A program made the position numbers and the translations under genes. DNA of 64,000 nt from Lachnospiraceae bacterium (GTDB lineage: Bacteria > Bacillota > Clostridia > Lachnospirales > Lachnospiraceae), in assembly GCA_017619635.1 (NCBI GenBank), contig JAFZRZ010000040.1, positions 62,001-126,000 on the forward strand. The letters are read 5' to 3'. The notes below the pieces were generated by a model. The model did no database searches and was not told where the DNA came from. It saw only the letters and a program-made list of their open reading frames with translations. Shown here one piece after another: positions 46,733-55,141 of the stretch; the stretch's first letter is position 1, and every line of letters begins with the position of its first letter.

Positions 46733-48025
46733 ATGATAAGACCGGAACTCTTGGCACCTGCAGGAAAGTTTGACTGTTTCAATGCGGCAGTCAATGCGGG
46801 AGCTGATGCGGTGTACCTTGCCGGTAAGGAATTCGGCGCAAGGGCATCTGCCGAAAACTTCACACAGGAAGAGTTGTTAAAAGCGCTTGATATCGCCCAT
46901 TTACGTAATGTGAAGATATATCTTACGCTCAATACGCTCATAAAGGAACGCGAATGGGATAAGATAGAACCCTTTTTGCGCCCTCTTTATGATAACGGTC
47001 TTGACGGTGTCATAATCCAGGATCTGGGGCTTATCCCATATCTTAAAAGTGATTTTGAAGATTTACCTATACATGCGAGCACACAGATGTCCGTTACAGG
47101 TCCTTATGCTGCCGATATGCTCAAAAAGAGCGGTGTTGTAAGGATAGTCCCTGCAAGAGAATTATCCCTTGATGAGATAATAAGTTTAAAAGACTCTTCA
47201 GGTCTTGAGATAGAGACATTCATCCACGGAGCGATGTGCTATTGTTATTCCGGCAGATGTCTTTTCAGTTCTTACCTTGGCGGAAGGAGCGGAAACAGGG
47301 GGAGGTGTGCCCAGCCCTGCAGGCTTAATTACACTATCACAAAAGGTGATAAATACATAGAAAAGGATTCAATAAAGTATCCGCTGAGCTTAAAGGATAT
47401 GTGTACCATCACATGTCTTGATAAGCTTATCGATGCTGGTATAGATTCATTCAAGATCGAAGGACGTATGAAGAGTCCTCAGTATGTGGCAGGTGTCACA
47501 TCCGTATACAGAAAATATATCGATATGTATATGGAAGATCATGAACTAAAGATAGATAATGCTGATATCGAGCTGTTAAATAAACTCTATATCAGAACAG
47601 GTCTCGGTGAGGGATATTACTTCAGGCATAACGGTCCCGAGATGATAACAAAGCTCAATCCCTCATACAATGAATCTGATGACAAAACAGATCAGATCAT
47701 GAGTGAAAGATACGTTCATCCAGTGCCAAAGACAAAAGTCATGGGTGTCGCAACACTTGTTGCTGACGATAACGTTAATCTGATAATCAAATGCAATGAT
47801 ACTGTGGTCACTGTTGAGGGTGACATGGTTCAGAAAGCCCAGAACAGACCTCTTACAAAAGAGGAAGTCATCAAACAGTTAAACAAGACAGGAGAGAGTC
47901 TTTTTGAGTTTGACAGGATAGAAGTCGAGATGGATGATGACTGTTTCATGCCTGTGAAAGCACTTAACGAACTCAGGAGAAACGGTTTTGAAAAGTTAAA
48001 GGAGGCACTAAGCAATGGACATTGA
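46733..48025 (+). CDS. Peptidase U32 family protein (N-terminal part of the long form)
   Basis: 430 residues. It begins RPELLAPAGKFDCFNAAVNAGADAVY-like, with the U32 signature region ETFIHGAMCYCYSGRC and downstream cysteines GRCAQPCR, which bind an iron-sulfur cluster in characterised relatives. U32 members act as collagenase-like proteases or in RNA hydroxylation and quinone synthesis; the role here is open. Longer members carry an additional C-terminal region; here that part seems to be a separate gene overlapping by 11 bases. Confidence 0.9.
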   Translation: MIRPELLAPAGKFDCFNAAVNAGADAVYLAGKEFGARASAENFTQEELLKALDIAHLRNVKIYLTLNTLIKEREWDKIEPFLRPLYDNGLDGVIIQDLGLIPYLKSDFEDLPIHASTQMSVTGPYAADMLKKSGVVRIVPARELSLDEIISLKDSSGLEIETFIHGAMCYCYSGRCLFSSYLGGRSGNRGRCAQPCRLNYTITKGDKYIEKDSIKYPLSLKDMCTITCLDKLIDAGIDSFKIEGRMKSPQYVAGVTSVYRKYIDMYMEDHELKIDNADIELLNKLYIRTGLGEGYYFRHNGPEMITKLNPSYNESDDKTDQIMSERYVHPVPKTKVMGVATLVADDNVNLIIKCNDTVVTVEGDMVQKAQNRPLTKEEVIKQLNKTGESLFEFDRIEVEMDDDCFMPVKALNELRRNGFEKLKEALSNGH

Positions 48026-48887
48026 ATACAGCGCTTCCGTAATGAATAAAGAACAGCTAAAAAAGGTTTCTCAGTACAGACTTAAAAAGGTATATATTCC
48101 TTATGATCTGTTCTTCAAAAACGAATTATCTGTTGAAGATATTGATGAGATACATAAGAACTCGGATACCGATGTATATATCTCATTACCTCAGATAATC
48201 AGAAAAAAAGATGATAAATATCTTAACAGCTTAAAGAGTTTTCTTCTGCTTGGAAAAGCAGACGGTGTTCTTGCAAGAAACCTTGAAGAGATCGGATTTT
48301 TGGATTCTGTCTCGAATGAGCTTGAAAAGCAGTTTATAAGTTTAAACGGTAAGATAAAGGAATATACTTCACTGTTTATAGAAGCAGATCAGCCTGTTTA
48401 CTGTGCAAACAAGCATGCTTTGTCGTTTGTAAAGGAGTACTGCGCAAATGCGACGGCTCCTGCAGAGTTATCAATCCACGAGTTAAAAGAACTTGAAGAT
48501 AAAGATCTTATTGTCGTGATTTACGGCAGGGCTTTACTGATGGTAAGTGCAAACTGTATAAGAAAGACAGCTGACAAATGTGATCCGTCAGACAAAAGCG
48601 GGTTTGATTTCGTATGGAAATTAAGAGACCGCAAAAACATGGATGCATATGTTATCACAAACTGTATCCACTGCTACAATGAGATTTACAACAGTGTGCC
48701 CACATCTGTACATAAGACAGTGTGGGATCTTATAAAAGCTGGTTTTCATGAGTTCAGGATAGATCTTACAAATGAAAGCACCGAAAGCATAGGGGAGCTT
48801 TTGGATTATTATCTTATAGATCACAGAAGCGGCAGATTCCCGTTTGACAAATATACGGCCGCTCATATTTCAAAGGGAGTTTTATAG
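48015..48887 (+). CDS. Companion of the U32 protein, probable split C-terminal part
   Basis: 290 residues starting at an ATG that overlaps the U32 stop by 11 bases in another frame. It contains CIRKTADKC-like and NCIHCYNEIYN cysteine pairs and TIM-barrel-like strands (DVYISLPQII, GVLARNLEEIGFL), as in the distal part of long U32 proteins. No separate family recognised. The clean ORF and normal codon use argue for a real split gene rather than a sequencing frameshift, but that is not certain. The SEDS-PBP fusion gene starts three bases later. Confidence 0.7.
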   Translation: MDIEYSASVMNKEQLKKVSQYRLKKVYIPYDLFFKNELSVEDIDEIHKNSDTDVYISLPQIIRKKDDKYLNSLKSFLLLGKADGVLARNLEEIGFLDSVSNELEKQFISLNGKIKEYTSLFIEADQPVYCANKHALSFVKEYCANATAPAELSIHELKELEDKDLIVVIYGRALLMVSANCIRKTADKCDPSDKSGFDFVWKLRDRKNMDAYVITNCIHCYNEIYNSVPTSVHKTVWDLIKAGFHEFRIDLTNESTESIGELLDYYLIDHRSGRFPFDKYTAAHISKGVL

Positions 48888-48890
48888 GGG

Positions 48891-51752
48891 ATGTTGTTTT
48901 ATATCGCAGAATTATCAAAATACATGATGGCCCTGCTCATACTGATATACGGTATTGAGTGTCTGGCCTACATATTTAAGATGAAGAATCCGTATGACTG
49001 TAACGGTATTTATATCAGACAGCGGATATATATCTTTTTTATCAATTCACTTGCTTTTGTGACCATGTGCCTTAGAAGCGGAAAGTATGAGTATCTCTTA
49101 TACGGCGTGGTCATAATACTTGTCTTATTCTTCTTTATGGCAATGACCGTACTGCTGTATTCAAAAACAGACCAGGTTCTTGTCAACAACATGATACTTT
49201 TACTGGACATAGGTTTCATCATCCTTGCAAGACTGAGTCAGAACAGGGGAATGAAGCAGTTCTTTATTGTTATCGTATCACTTGCGATAGCGATGAGTGT
49301 TCCGTATATCATCAGCAGATTCAATACTTTAAACAATCTGACAGCTATTTACGCAGCTCTTGGCATAACCGCACTTGCAGTTGTTTTAATGCTCGGCAAG
49401 ATCACGAACGGTTCAAAGCTTGCCTATACAATAGCAGGTATAACAATTCAGCCTTCCGAGTTTGTTAAGATAGTATTTGTTTTCTTTGTGGCTTCATCCC
49501 TTGCCAAAGCAAAGAATCTAATAGATTATGCGCTTGGAGCCTGTCTTGCAGCAATACACGTTATTATCCTTGTGCTTTCAAAGGATTTGGGAAGTGCGCT
49601 TATTTTCTTCCTTGCATATCTTATTATGCTATTCATATCATCAAAGAATTACTTATACCTTTTACTGGGGCTTTTATCAGCCGTAGGCGCATCCGTTGTC
49701 GCCTACAGGATGTTTCCTCATGTTCAGGTAAGAGTGCAGGCTTATCTTGATCCTTTTGCAAAGATCGATAATCAGGGATATCAGATCTCACAGTCACTCT
49801 TTGCCATAAGCTGCGGTAATTTCTTTGGAACCGGTCTTATGAAGGGTGCTCCCGGTGATATACCCACTGTTGAATCGGATTTTATCTTCTCGGCTATTTC
49901 GGAGGAGATGGGTATCATCTTTTCGATCGGAATGCTCTTTGTCTGTCTTATGACATACGCGATCATTTTGAGAAACTCTCTTAAAGAGAAGGACCGTTTC
50001 AGAAGAGTGGTAAGCATCGGTCTTGGAACCATCATGATAGTACAGACTTTCCTTACTGTCGGCGGCGGTATAAAATTCATCCCATTAACCGGTGTCACGC
50101 TTCCTCTAGTAAGTTACGGCGGAAGTTCGGTTCTTTCCAGCATACTAATGTATTATACTCTGTTTGGCATAGTGCATAAGAAACGTAATGCCGACTATGA
50201 GGAGTGGTATTACAGCCTCGAAGAGGATGACGAAGACGATATCTATGCCTACATGGAATATGTAGACGAGCAAAACGAGATAGAAAAGCAGGAGCTCGCT
50301 GCCAAAAAGGAGCAGAAGAACAGAAGAAGAAAGAGCGGTGTAAGACCGCTCGAAACAAGACTTGTATTCGGGCTGTTCTCGGTTCTTTTCTGTGCGATGA
50401 GCGTTTATCTTTGCCACTATGTCGCAACGCATGAAAAGGAACTCATAAACAACTCATACAATTCACGACAGACTCTTCTTGCCAAAGAGAATACCAGAGG
50501 TAAGATCTATGACAGGAAAGGAAATATCCTTGCGCAGACTTTAAAAAATGAGTCAGGAAAAGAATACAGAAACTATCCTTATGAGAATCTGTTCGCACAT
50601 GCAGTCGGTTATTCCACAAAAGGTAAGACCGGCATAGAGAGCATGGCAAATTATTATCTCATAAATACAGATGCATCGATCGCCCAGAAGGTTGAGAATG
50701 ATATCTCAGGCAGTAAAAACATGGGTAATGATGTATATACAACCTTTGATTACGATCTCCAGGATCTGGCTTACAGATCTATGGGTATATACAAGGGTGC
50801 GATCATAGTCAGTGATATAAAGACCGGTGAGATACTCGCCATGGTATCCAAGCCTGATTTTGATCCCAATCACATAGCCGCAAACTGGGACAAATTCATG
50901 GAGGACAACGAAAGCGGTACCCTTATAAACCGTGTCACACAGGGTATATATCCTCCCGGTTCAACCTTTAAGATCGTTACAGCCCTTGAATATATCAAGG
51001 AAAATCCTGATACATACATGAATTACAGATATACATGTAACGGTTCATACAAAGGTGACGGCATAAAGATAAACTGTTTCCATGGTGCGGTTCATGGCAG
51101 TCAGAACTTCCTTACGAGTTTTGCCCACTCATGTAACTCATCATTTGCAAACATAGGCATGACGCTTGACAGGAACAGTTTCGGAAACACCTTAAACGAG
51201 CTGATGTTTAATGAGAACCTGCCCACGGCTTACAACTATACCGTGAGCAGCCTTACCGTGAATTCATCTACAAACGATTACGATATGGCTCAGATAGCGA
51301 TCGGTCAGGGCAAGGCTCAGATAACCCCTTTGCAGCTTAACATGATAACAAATGCCATTGCCAATAACGGTGTCGTGATGGAACCCAGAGTCCTTGACAG
51401 AGTTGTTTCATGTCAGGGCAATGTTTTGGAAACATGGGAATCAAAGGAATACAAGAGGCTCATGAGCGAATCCGAAGCTTCAGCCATGAAGAATCTCATG
51501 GAATCCGTTGTAAAGGAAGGAACCGCAAAAGCAGGTATGGCAGGCGCCACATATTCAGCTGCAGGTAAGACAGGTTCTGCCGAGTTTGACAGTTTAAAAC
51601 TTGATTCGCATGCATGGTTCACAGGCTTTGCACCTGTTGACGATCCTCAGGTCAGCGTTACCATCATAATCGAATCTATCGGTACCGGCGGTGATTACGC
51701 TGTTCCTATAGCAAAGCGTATATTTGACTGTTATTTTGACGAATATCAATAA
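48891..51752 (+). CDS. Fusion of SEDS (FtsW/RodA) glycosyltransferase with class B penicillin-binding protein
   Basis: One 953-residue protein. Residues 1-440 are a polytopic SEDS polymerase with the conserved aspartate region SKDLGSAL (Asp232) and the C-terminal IPLTGVTLPLVSYGGSS (about 398-414). An acidic, lysine-rich cytoplasmic linker (about 430-485) is followed by a membrane anchor (about 490-512). The class B PBP comes next: RGKIYDRKGN, SxxK in PPGSTFKIV (Ser691, Lys694), SxN in HSCNSS (Ser747, Asn749) and KTG in AGKTGSAEF (Lys893). Normally these are two partner proteins that polymerise and cross-link peptidoglycan. No stop interrupts the linker, so the fusion is real in this sequence. 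RodA/PBP2, FtsW/PBP3 or spore-type role cannot be told. Confidence 0.93.
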   Translation: MLFYIAELSKYMMALLILIYGIECLAYIFKMKNPYDCNGIYIRQRIYIFFINSLAFVTMCLRSGKYEYLLYGVVIILVLFFFMAMTVLLYSKTDQVLVNNMILLLDIGFIILARLSQNRGMKQFFIVIVSLAIAMSVPYIISRFNTLNNLTAIYAALGITALAVVLMLGKITNGSKLAYTIAGITIQPSEFVKIVFVFFVASSLAKAKNLIDYALGACLAAIHVIILVLSKDLGSALIFFLAYLIMLFISSKNYLYLLLGLLSAVGASVVAYRMFPHVQVRVQAYLDPFAKIDNQGYQISQSLFAISCGNFFGTGLMKGAPGDIPTVESDFIFSAISEEMGIIFSIGMLFVCLMTYAIILRNSLKEKDRFRRVVSIGLGTIMIVQTFLTVGGGIKFIPLTGVTLPLVSYGGSSVLSSILMYYTLFGIVHKKRNADYEEWYYSLEEDDEDDIYAYMEYVDEQNEIEKQELAAKKEQKNRRRKSGVRPLETRLVFGLFSVLFCAMSVYLCHYVATHEKELINNSYNSRQTLLAKENTRGKIYDRKGNILAQTLKNESGKEYRNYPYENLFAHAVGYSTKGKTGIESMANYYLINTDASIAQKVENDISGSKNMGNDVYTTFDYDLQDLAYRSMGIYKGAIIVSDIKTGEILAMVSKPDFDPNHIAANWDKFMEDNESGTLINRVTQGIYPPGSTFKIVTALEYIKENPDTYMNYRYTCNGSYKGDGIKINCFHGAVHGSQNFLTSFAHSCNSSFANIGMTLDRNSFGNTLNELMFNENLPTAYNYTVSSLTVNSSTNDYDMAQIAIGQGKAQITPLQLNMITNAIANNGVVMEPRVLDRVVSCQGNVLETWESKEYKRLMSESEASAMKNLMESVVKEGTAKAGMAGATYSAAGKTGSAEFDSLKLDSHAWFTGFAPVDDPQVSVTIIIESIGTGGDYAVPIAKRIFDCYFDEYQ

Positions 51753-51814
51753 TTGTTTTATACTTGTAAATAAGGTTTGAAGGCATTCGTTTACAGAAAG
51801 GCAAAGTATAAATC

Positions 51815-52267
51815 ATGATAGAAGCGACCAGTTGTGGAGGTGTGGTCATCTTCAGGGGAAAGATCCTGTTGTTATATAAGAATATCCACAACAAATATGA
51901 AGGATGGGTTCTTCCAAAAGGAACAGTGGAAGAAGGCGAAGAGTTTGAAGATACCGCTTTGAGAGAAGTTCTCGAGGAAAGTGGAGCTAAAGCAGGGATA
52001 ATAAAGTATATCGGAAAGAGCAATTACGATTTTACCATTCCCGGAGATGAGGTTCACAAGACCGTTCACTGGTATCTTATGATAGGTGACAGTTATTTCA
52101 GCAAGCCGCAAAAAGAAGAGTTCTTTATGGACAGCGGTTTCTACAAGTATCATGAAGCTTATCATCTGCTCAAGTTTCCTAATGAAAAGGAAATCCTTGA
52201 CAGGGCATATGCAGAATATCAGGATCTCAAGAAAAGAGGTCTGTGGGGAAGTAAGAAGTATTATTAA
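51815..52267 (+). CDS. NUDIX hydrolase
   Basis: 150 residues. A complete Nudix box: Gly, five residues, Glu, seven residues, REVLEESGA (from GTVEEGEEFEDTAL onward), which binds Mg and the diphosphate. The start SCGGVVIFRGKILLLYK and the tail resemble diadenosine-polyphosphate hydrolase-like members. Substrate unknown. The next gene begins two bases after its stop. Confidence 0.9.
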   Translation: MIEATSCGGVVIFRGKILLLYKNIHNKYEGWVLPKGTVEEGEEFEDTALREVLEESGAKAGIIKYIGKSNYDFTIPGDEVHKTVHWYLMIGDSYFSKPQKEEFFMDSGFYKYHEAYHLLKFPNEKEILDRAYAEYQDLKKRGLWGSKKYY

Positions 52268-52269
52268 GT

Positions 52270-52596
52270 ATGGTTACATATTCTGAAAGACTCTATACAG
52301 GCGACAAGATCGACCAAAAGAAGCTTAACAGGATAAAACGCAATATAAGGCAGGGCCGAGGAAGGTTTAGCCTTTATATAATTGCGCTGTCAAATAACAA
52401 TCATGACCAGCTTGATATCATACACAATTCAATGTTCAAACAAAAACTCTACAGGAAATTTGATATCAGGATAGTCGGTCTTGCCAATTCTTACGATGAG
52501 GCTACATCTCTTGTTATGGCAATGCTTGATGATACCATGAATCAGACCGGGACCGTTGATATCAAAAAGTTTCTTTTAAAAGATTTCTCTGTTTAG
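52270..52596 (+). CDS. Small unrecognised protein
   Basis: 108 residues, basic at the N-terminus (KKLNRIKRNIRQGRGR) and with a hydrophobic strand (FSLYIIALS) and a helical C-terminus (EATSLVMAMLDDTMNQT). No signal or membrane segment. Placed two bases after the NUDIX gene and seven before DUF2953, so co-transcribed. Function unknown. Confidence 0.65.
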   Translation: MVTYSERLYTGDKIDQKKLNRIKRNIRQGRGRFSLYIIALSNNNHDQLDIIHNSMFKQKLYRKFDIRIVGLANSYDEATSLVMAMLDDTMNQTGTVDIKKFLLKDFSV

Positions 52597-52603
52597 GTGA
52601 TTT

Positions 52604-53383
52604 ATGGCCGGCGTTTTATTAACGATACTTAAGATAATCGGCATAGTGTTGTTGAGTATTATCGCATTATTGATGCTTTTACTCATCATATTCTTATTCG
52701 TTCCCGTAAGATATAAAGCGAAAGGAAGCTTTAAGGATAAGATACCCAAAGCCAGATTCAGTGTAAGTTATCTTTTATATATCCTATATGCGTCATTTCA
52801 ATATGAAAGCGGTTTTTCATACTGTATAAGGATATTCGGTATCAAGCTTGATCTTAAAAAGTTAAAGAAGAAAAAAGATAACACTGCTGAAGATAATAAG
52901 ACTGAAGAAGAGAATAAAGAGGATACCGCTTCCAAAGAAGATGAAAAGGATTCTGAACCAGAAGAAAAAAAGAGTATCCCAGAAAAGATAAACGAAACAG
53001 TTCAAAAGATCGACAAAGCGATAGATATACTTTCAAGAGACACTACAAAGGAAGCCTTGGAAGTCACAAAATACAGGATCGGTAAAGCGATAAGATCTAT
53101 ACTTCCTTATAAAGGAAAGATATATGCCCGCATCGGTCTTGAGAATGCCGGTACAACAGGAAAAATACTCGGCGTATATAAGGCATTGTATGATTATATA
53201 GGAGATGTTGTTACGTTTTATCCTGTTTTTGACAGCGAGGTCATCGATGTCAGTTTTGATCTTAAAGGCAGAATTAGAGCAGCAACCATCCTATATCATC
53301 TTGTCAGGATATACATGGATAAGAACTGCAGACGCTTGATAAAGATGCTTATAAAGAGTAAGCGTAGAAAGGACAAAAAATGA
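52604..53383 (+). CDS. DUF2953 membrane protein (YtfI-like)
   Basis: 259 residues; one strong N-terminal membrane segment (about 5-33), a juxtamembrane strand region, then a highly charged lysine/glutamate insert (about 85-130) and the DUF2953 C-terminal part. In B. subtilis the homologue ytfI is beside ytfJ (gerW), and here gerW follows with a four-base overlap (ATGA). This supports the family call and a joint role, of unknown mechanism. Confidence 0.8.
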   Translation: MAGVLLTILKIIGIVLLSIIALLMLLLIIFLFVPVRYKAKGSFKDKIPKARFSVSYLLYILYASFQYESGFSYCIRIFGIKLDLKKLKKKKDNTAEDNKTEEENKEDTASKEDEKDSEPEEKKSIPEKINETVQKIDKAIDILSRDTTKEALEVTKYRIGKAIRSILPYKGKIYARIGLENAGTTGKILGVYKALYDYIGDVVTFYPVFDSEVIDVSFDLKGRIRAATILYHLVRIYMDKNCRRLIKMLIKSKRRKDKK

Positions 53384-53775
53384 ATAACAATTTCAGTTCT
53401 GTAATGGAGTCATTATTAAAAGGAGTCGATTCTATACTCTCAACAAAAACAGTTGTCGGTGAGCCCAAGCAGTTTGGTGATACGATAATACTTCCTCTTG
53501 TTGATGTTACATTCGGTGTTGGTGCCGGCGGAAGCGCAGCTGAAAAGAAGGACGGTGCAGGCGGCGGTCTTACAGGTAAGATGACACCCAGTGCTGTTAT
53601 AGTTATAAAGGACGGACATACCAAGCTCGTTAATGTCAAGAATCAGGATACCATCACAAAGATACTCGATATGGTTCCGGATCTCGTTGACAAGATCAGC
53701 AGCAAAAAAGCTGAAAAAGAGCTGATGGATGATGACCAGGCAAAAGAGATAGCGTTTCCTGAAGATGAGGAATAG
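53380..53775 (+). CDS. GerW family (YtfJ-type) sporulation protein
   Basis: 131 residues. Begins NNFSSVMESLLKGVDSILSTKTVVGEP, followed by the family segment GDTIILPLVDVTFGVGAGGS and a glycine-rich loop, then VIVIKDGHTKLVNV. In B. subtilis this protein is needed for spore germination. Many non-sporulating Lachnospiraceae keep it, so sporulation cannot be concluded. Start overlaps DUF2953 by four bases. Confidence 0.88.
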   Translation: MNNNFSSVMESLLKGVDSILSTKTVVGEPKQFGDTIILPLVDVTFGVGAGGSAAEKKDGAGGGLTGKMTPSAVIVIKDGHTKLVNVKNQDTITKILDMVPDLVDKISSKKAEKELMDDDQAKEIAFPEDEE

Positions 53776-53804
53776 TAACGATCCGCTTGTAACGAGGACC
53801 GATT

Positions 53805-54344
53805 ATGAATGCTGAAGAAGAATCTCTCTATTATGAGAAGAATCTCAACAACATGACCGAAGACGAACTCAGGGCTTTGCGACATTTCCTTTTTGATGAG
53901 CGCATAGCTTTAATAAACGAGCGCAAGGCTCAGGAAGAGTTCTATGAGAAATTCATGGAAGAGAGACTGTCATTCAGAGAAGAGATGAAGCAGCTCAATA
54001 CCAAGGTATTGGAAGAAAGAAAACGCTTAAAAGAAGAACAGTCTTTCTTTGACAAAAAGCTTATGATCCTCCAGAACGGCTTTGCATCATTAGAGATGGA
54101 CAGAAAAGCCTTCCAGAGAGAAAAAGAGGCTTTCGAGAACAGTAAGAATGCTTACAGATCTGAAAAGCCAAAGAATGATACATATGTGACTGACGGTTTA
54201 TTTGCCGGAGTCAGTTCTTATCTCGCATTAAGAAAAAGATATAAGGAACTGTTACGTATTTTCCATCCCGACAATCTCGACGGAGACAACAATATGTCTC
54301 TTCTTATAAAAGAAGAGTACGAGAAAATAAAAGAGACCTTTTAG
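53805..54344 (+). CDS. Coiled-coil protein with J-domain-like HPD motif
   Basis: 179 residues. Residues 10-125 form a highly charged helix/coiled coil (EERLSFREEMKQLNTKVLEE and similar). The last about 40 residues read YLALRKRYKELLRIFHPDN followed by LDGDNN and a helix ending EYEKIKETF, which resemble helices II-III of a DnaJ J-domain with the HPD tripeptide at 154-156. If real, the J-like part is at the C-terminus and truncated at its first helix. A bidirectional terminator separates it from rpmB. Confidence 0.7.
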   Translation: MNAEEESLYYEKNLNNMTEDELRALRHFLFDERIALINERKAQEEFYEKFMEERLSFREEMKQLNTKVLEERKRLKEEQSFFDKKLMILQNGFASLEMDRKAFQREKEAFENSKNAYRSEKPKNDTYVTDGLFAGVSSYLALRKRYKELLRIFHPDNLDGDNNMSLLIKEEYEKIKETF

Positions 54345-54355
54345 AGGCAATAAAA

Positions 54356-54377
54356 AAAACACCCCTATGGGTGTTTT
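54356..54377. terminator. Bidirectional terminator between convergent genes
   Basis: Stem AAAACACCC (54356-54364) / GGGTGTTTT (54369-54377) with loop CTAT. The A-rich left and T-rich right flanks serve the coiled-coil gene on + and rpmB on -. Confidence 0.92.
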
Positions 54378-54391
54378 CTTATTAAGACTTA

Positions 54392-54577
54392 TTAAGCCTT
54401 TTCAACAGCACCTGATCTCAAGCATCTTGTGCATACATGCATTCTCTTAGCAACTCCGTTGACCTTGCACATAACGCTTCTTACGTTAGAGTTCCAGATT
54501 CTGTTGGATCTTCTATGAGAATGGCTCACAGCGTTACCAAAATGTACGCCCTTACCACAGATTTCACATTTTGCCAT
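54392..54577 (-). CDS. rpmB: 50S ribosomal protein L28
   Basis: 61-residue L28 with the zinc-type cysteines CEICG near the start and CTRC near the end. It starts MAKCEICGKGVHFGNAVSHSHRRSNR-like, as usual. The ribosome site GGAGGTG (complement of 54585-54591) is seven bases upstream. It is divergent from the Asp23 gene; the rpmB / Asp23 / DAK2 / recG neighbourhood is conserved in Firmicutes. The only - strand gene in the window. Confidence 0.97.
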   Translation of the reverse strand: MAKCEICGKGVHFGNAVSHSHRRSNRIWNSNVRSVMCKVNGVAKRMHVCTRCLRSGAVEKA

Positions 54578-54720
54578 GGTTTTTCACCTCCAAGCTTTTG
54601 TTATTCCTTAAAATCAACATTAGTATATTATCAGAGCTTCAGATTAAAATCAAGTAGAAAATTCATTTTTATCACAAAAATGTGAAAATATTGGTAGTTT
54701 TCTTTTTAACTTAAATAAAG

Positions 54721-54726
54721 TATAAT
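54721..54726 (+). promoter_or_regulatory. -10 element for the Asp23-DAK2 transcript
   Basis: TATAAT at 54721-54726, 42 bases before the Asp23 start; no convincing -35. The intergenic region from rpmB also holds a small inverted repeat TCACA-AAAA-TGTGA at about 54672-54685, of unknown meaning. Confidence 0.5.
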
Positions 54727-54768
54727 GATATCTGGTTAAAAACCTTAAAATCTTAAGGAGGTTATTGC

Positions 54769-55128
54769 ATGAAGAATTCTTCGATGAATACACACATGGG
54801 TAATATAACCATTGATAAAGAAGTCATTGCTCAGTATGCGGGAACCGTAGCCATGGAATGCTTCGGTATCGTTGGTATGGCTGGCTTCAATGTTAGGGAC
54901 GGCATCGTAAAACTTCTTAAAAAAGAGAACTTCACAAGAGGTATCTCTGTAAGTTTAAAGAACGATAAATTAATGCTGGAGTTTCATGTCATCATTGCCT
55001 ATGGTGTTAATATAAGAGCGCTGTCAAGCAATCTGATAGAAAGTGTTAAATATAAAGTAGAAGAATTTACAGGTATTGAAGTGGCAAAGATTAACATCTA
55101 TGTCGAAGGAGTACGTGTAATTGACTAA
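54769..55128 (+). CDS. Asp23/Gls24 family envelope stress protein (YloU-like)
   Basis: 119 residues. Begins GNITIDKEVIAQYAGTVAMECFGIVGMAG, typical of Asp23/YloU, and ends VAKINIYVEGVRV. Family members are cell-envelope stress proteins or DAK-linked partners. Followed directly by the DAK2 gene, as in B. subtilis yloU-yloV. AAGGAGG precedes the start. Confidence 0.92.
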   Translation: MKNSSMNTHMGNITIDKEVIAQYAGTVAMECFGIVGMAGFNVRDGIVKLLKKENFTRGISVSLKNDKLMLEFHVIIAYGVNIRALSSNLIESVKYKVEEFTGIEVAKINIYVEGVRVID

Positions 55129-55141
55129 GGAGGAGACCAAC

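Noticed and set aside
54665..54690. Inverted repeat TCACA-AAAA-TGTGA as a Crp-like operator
   Set aside because: The half-sites are in the opposite orientation to the Crp consensus and the region is generally A/T-rich, so it may be chance.
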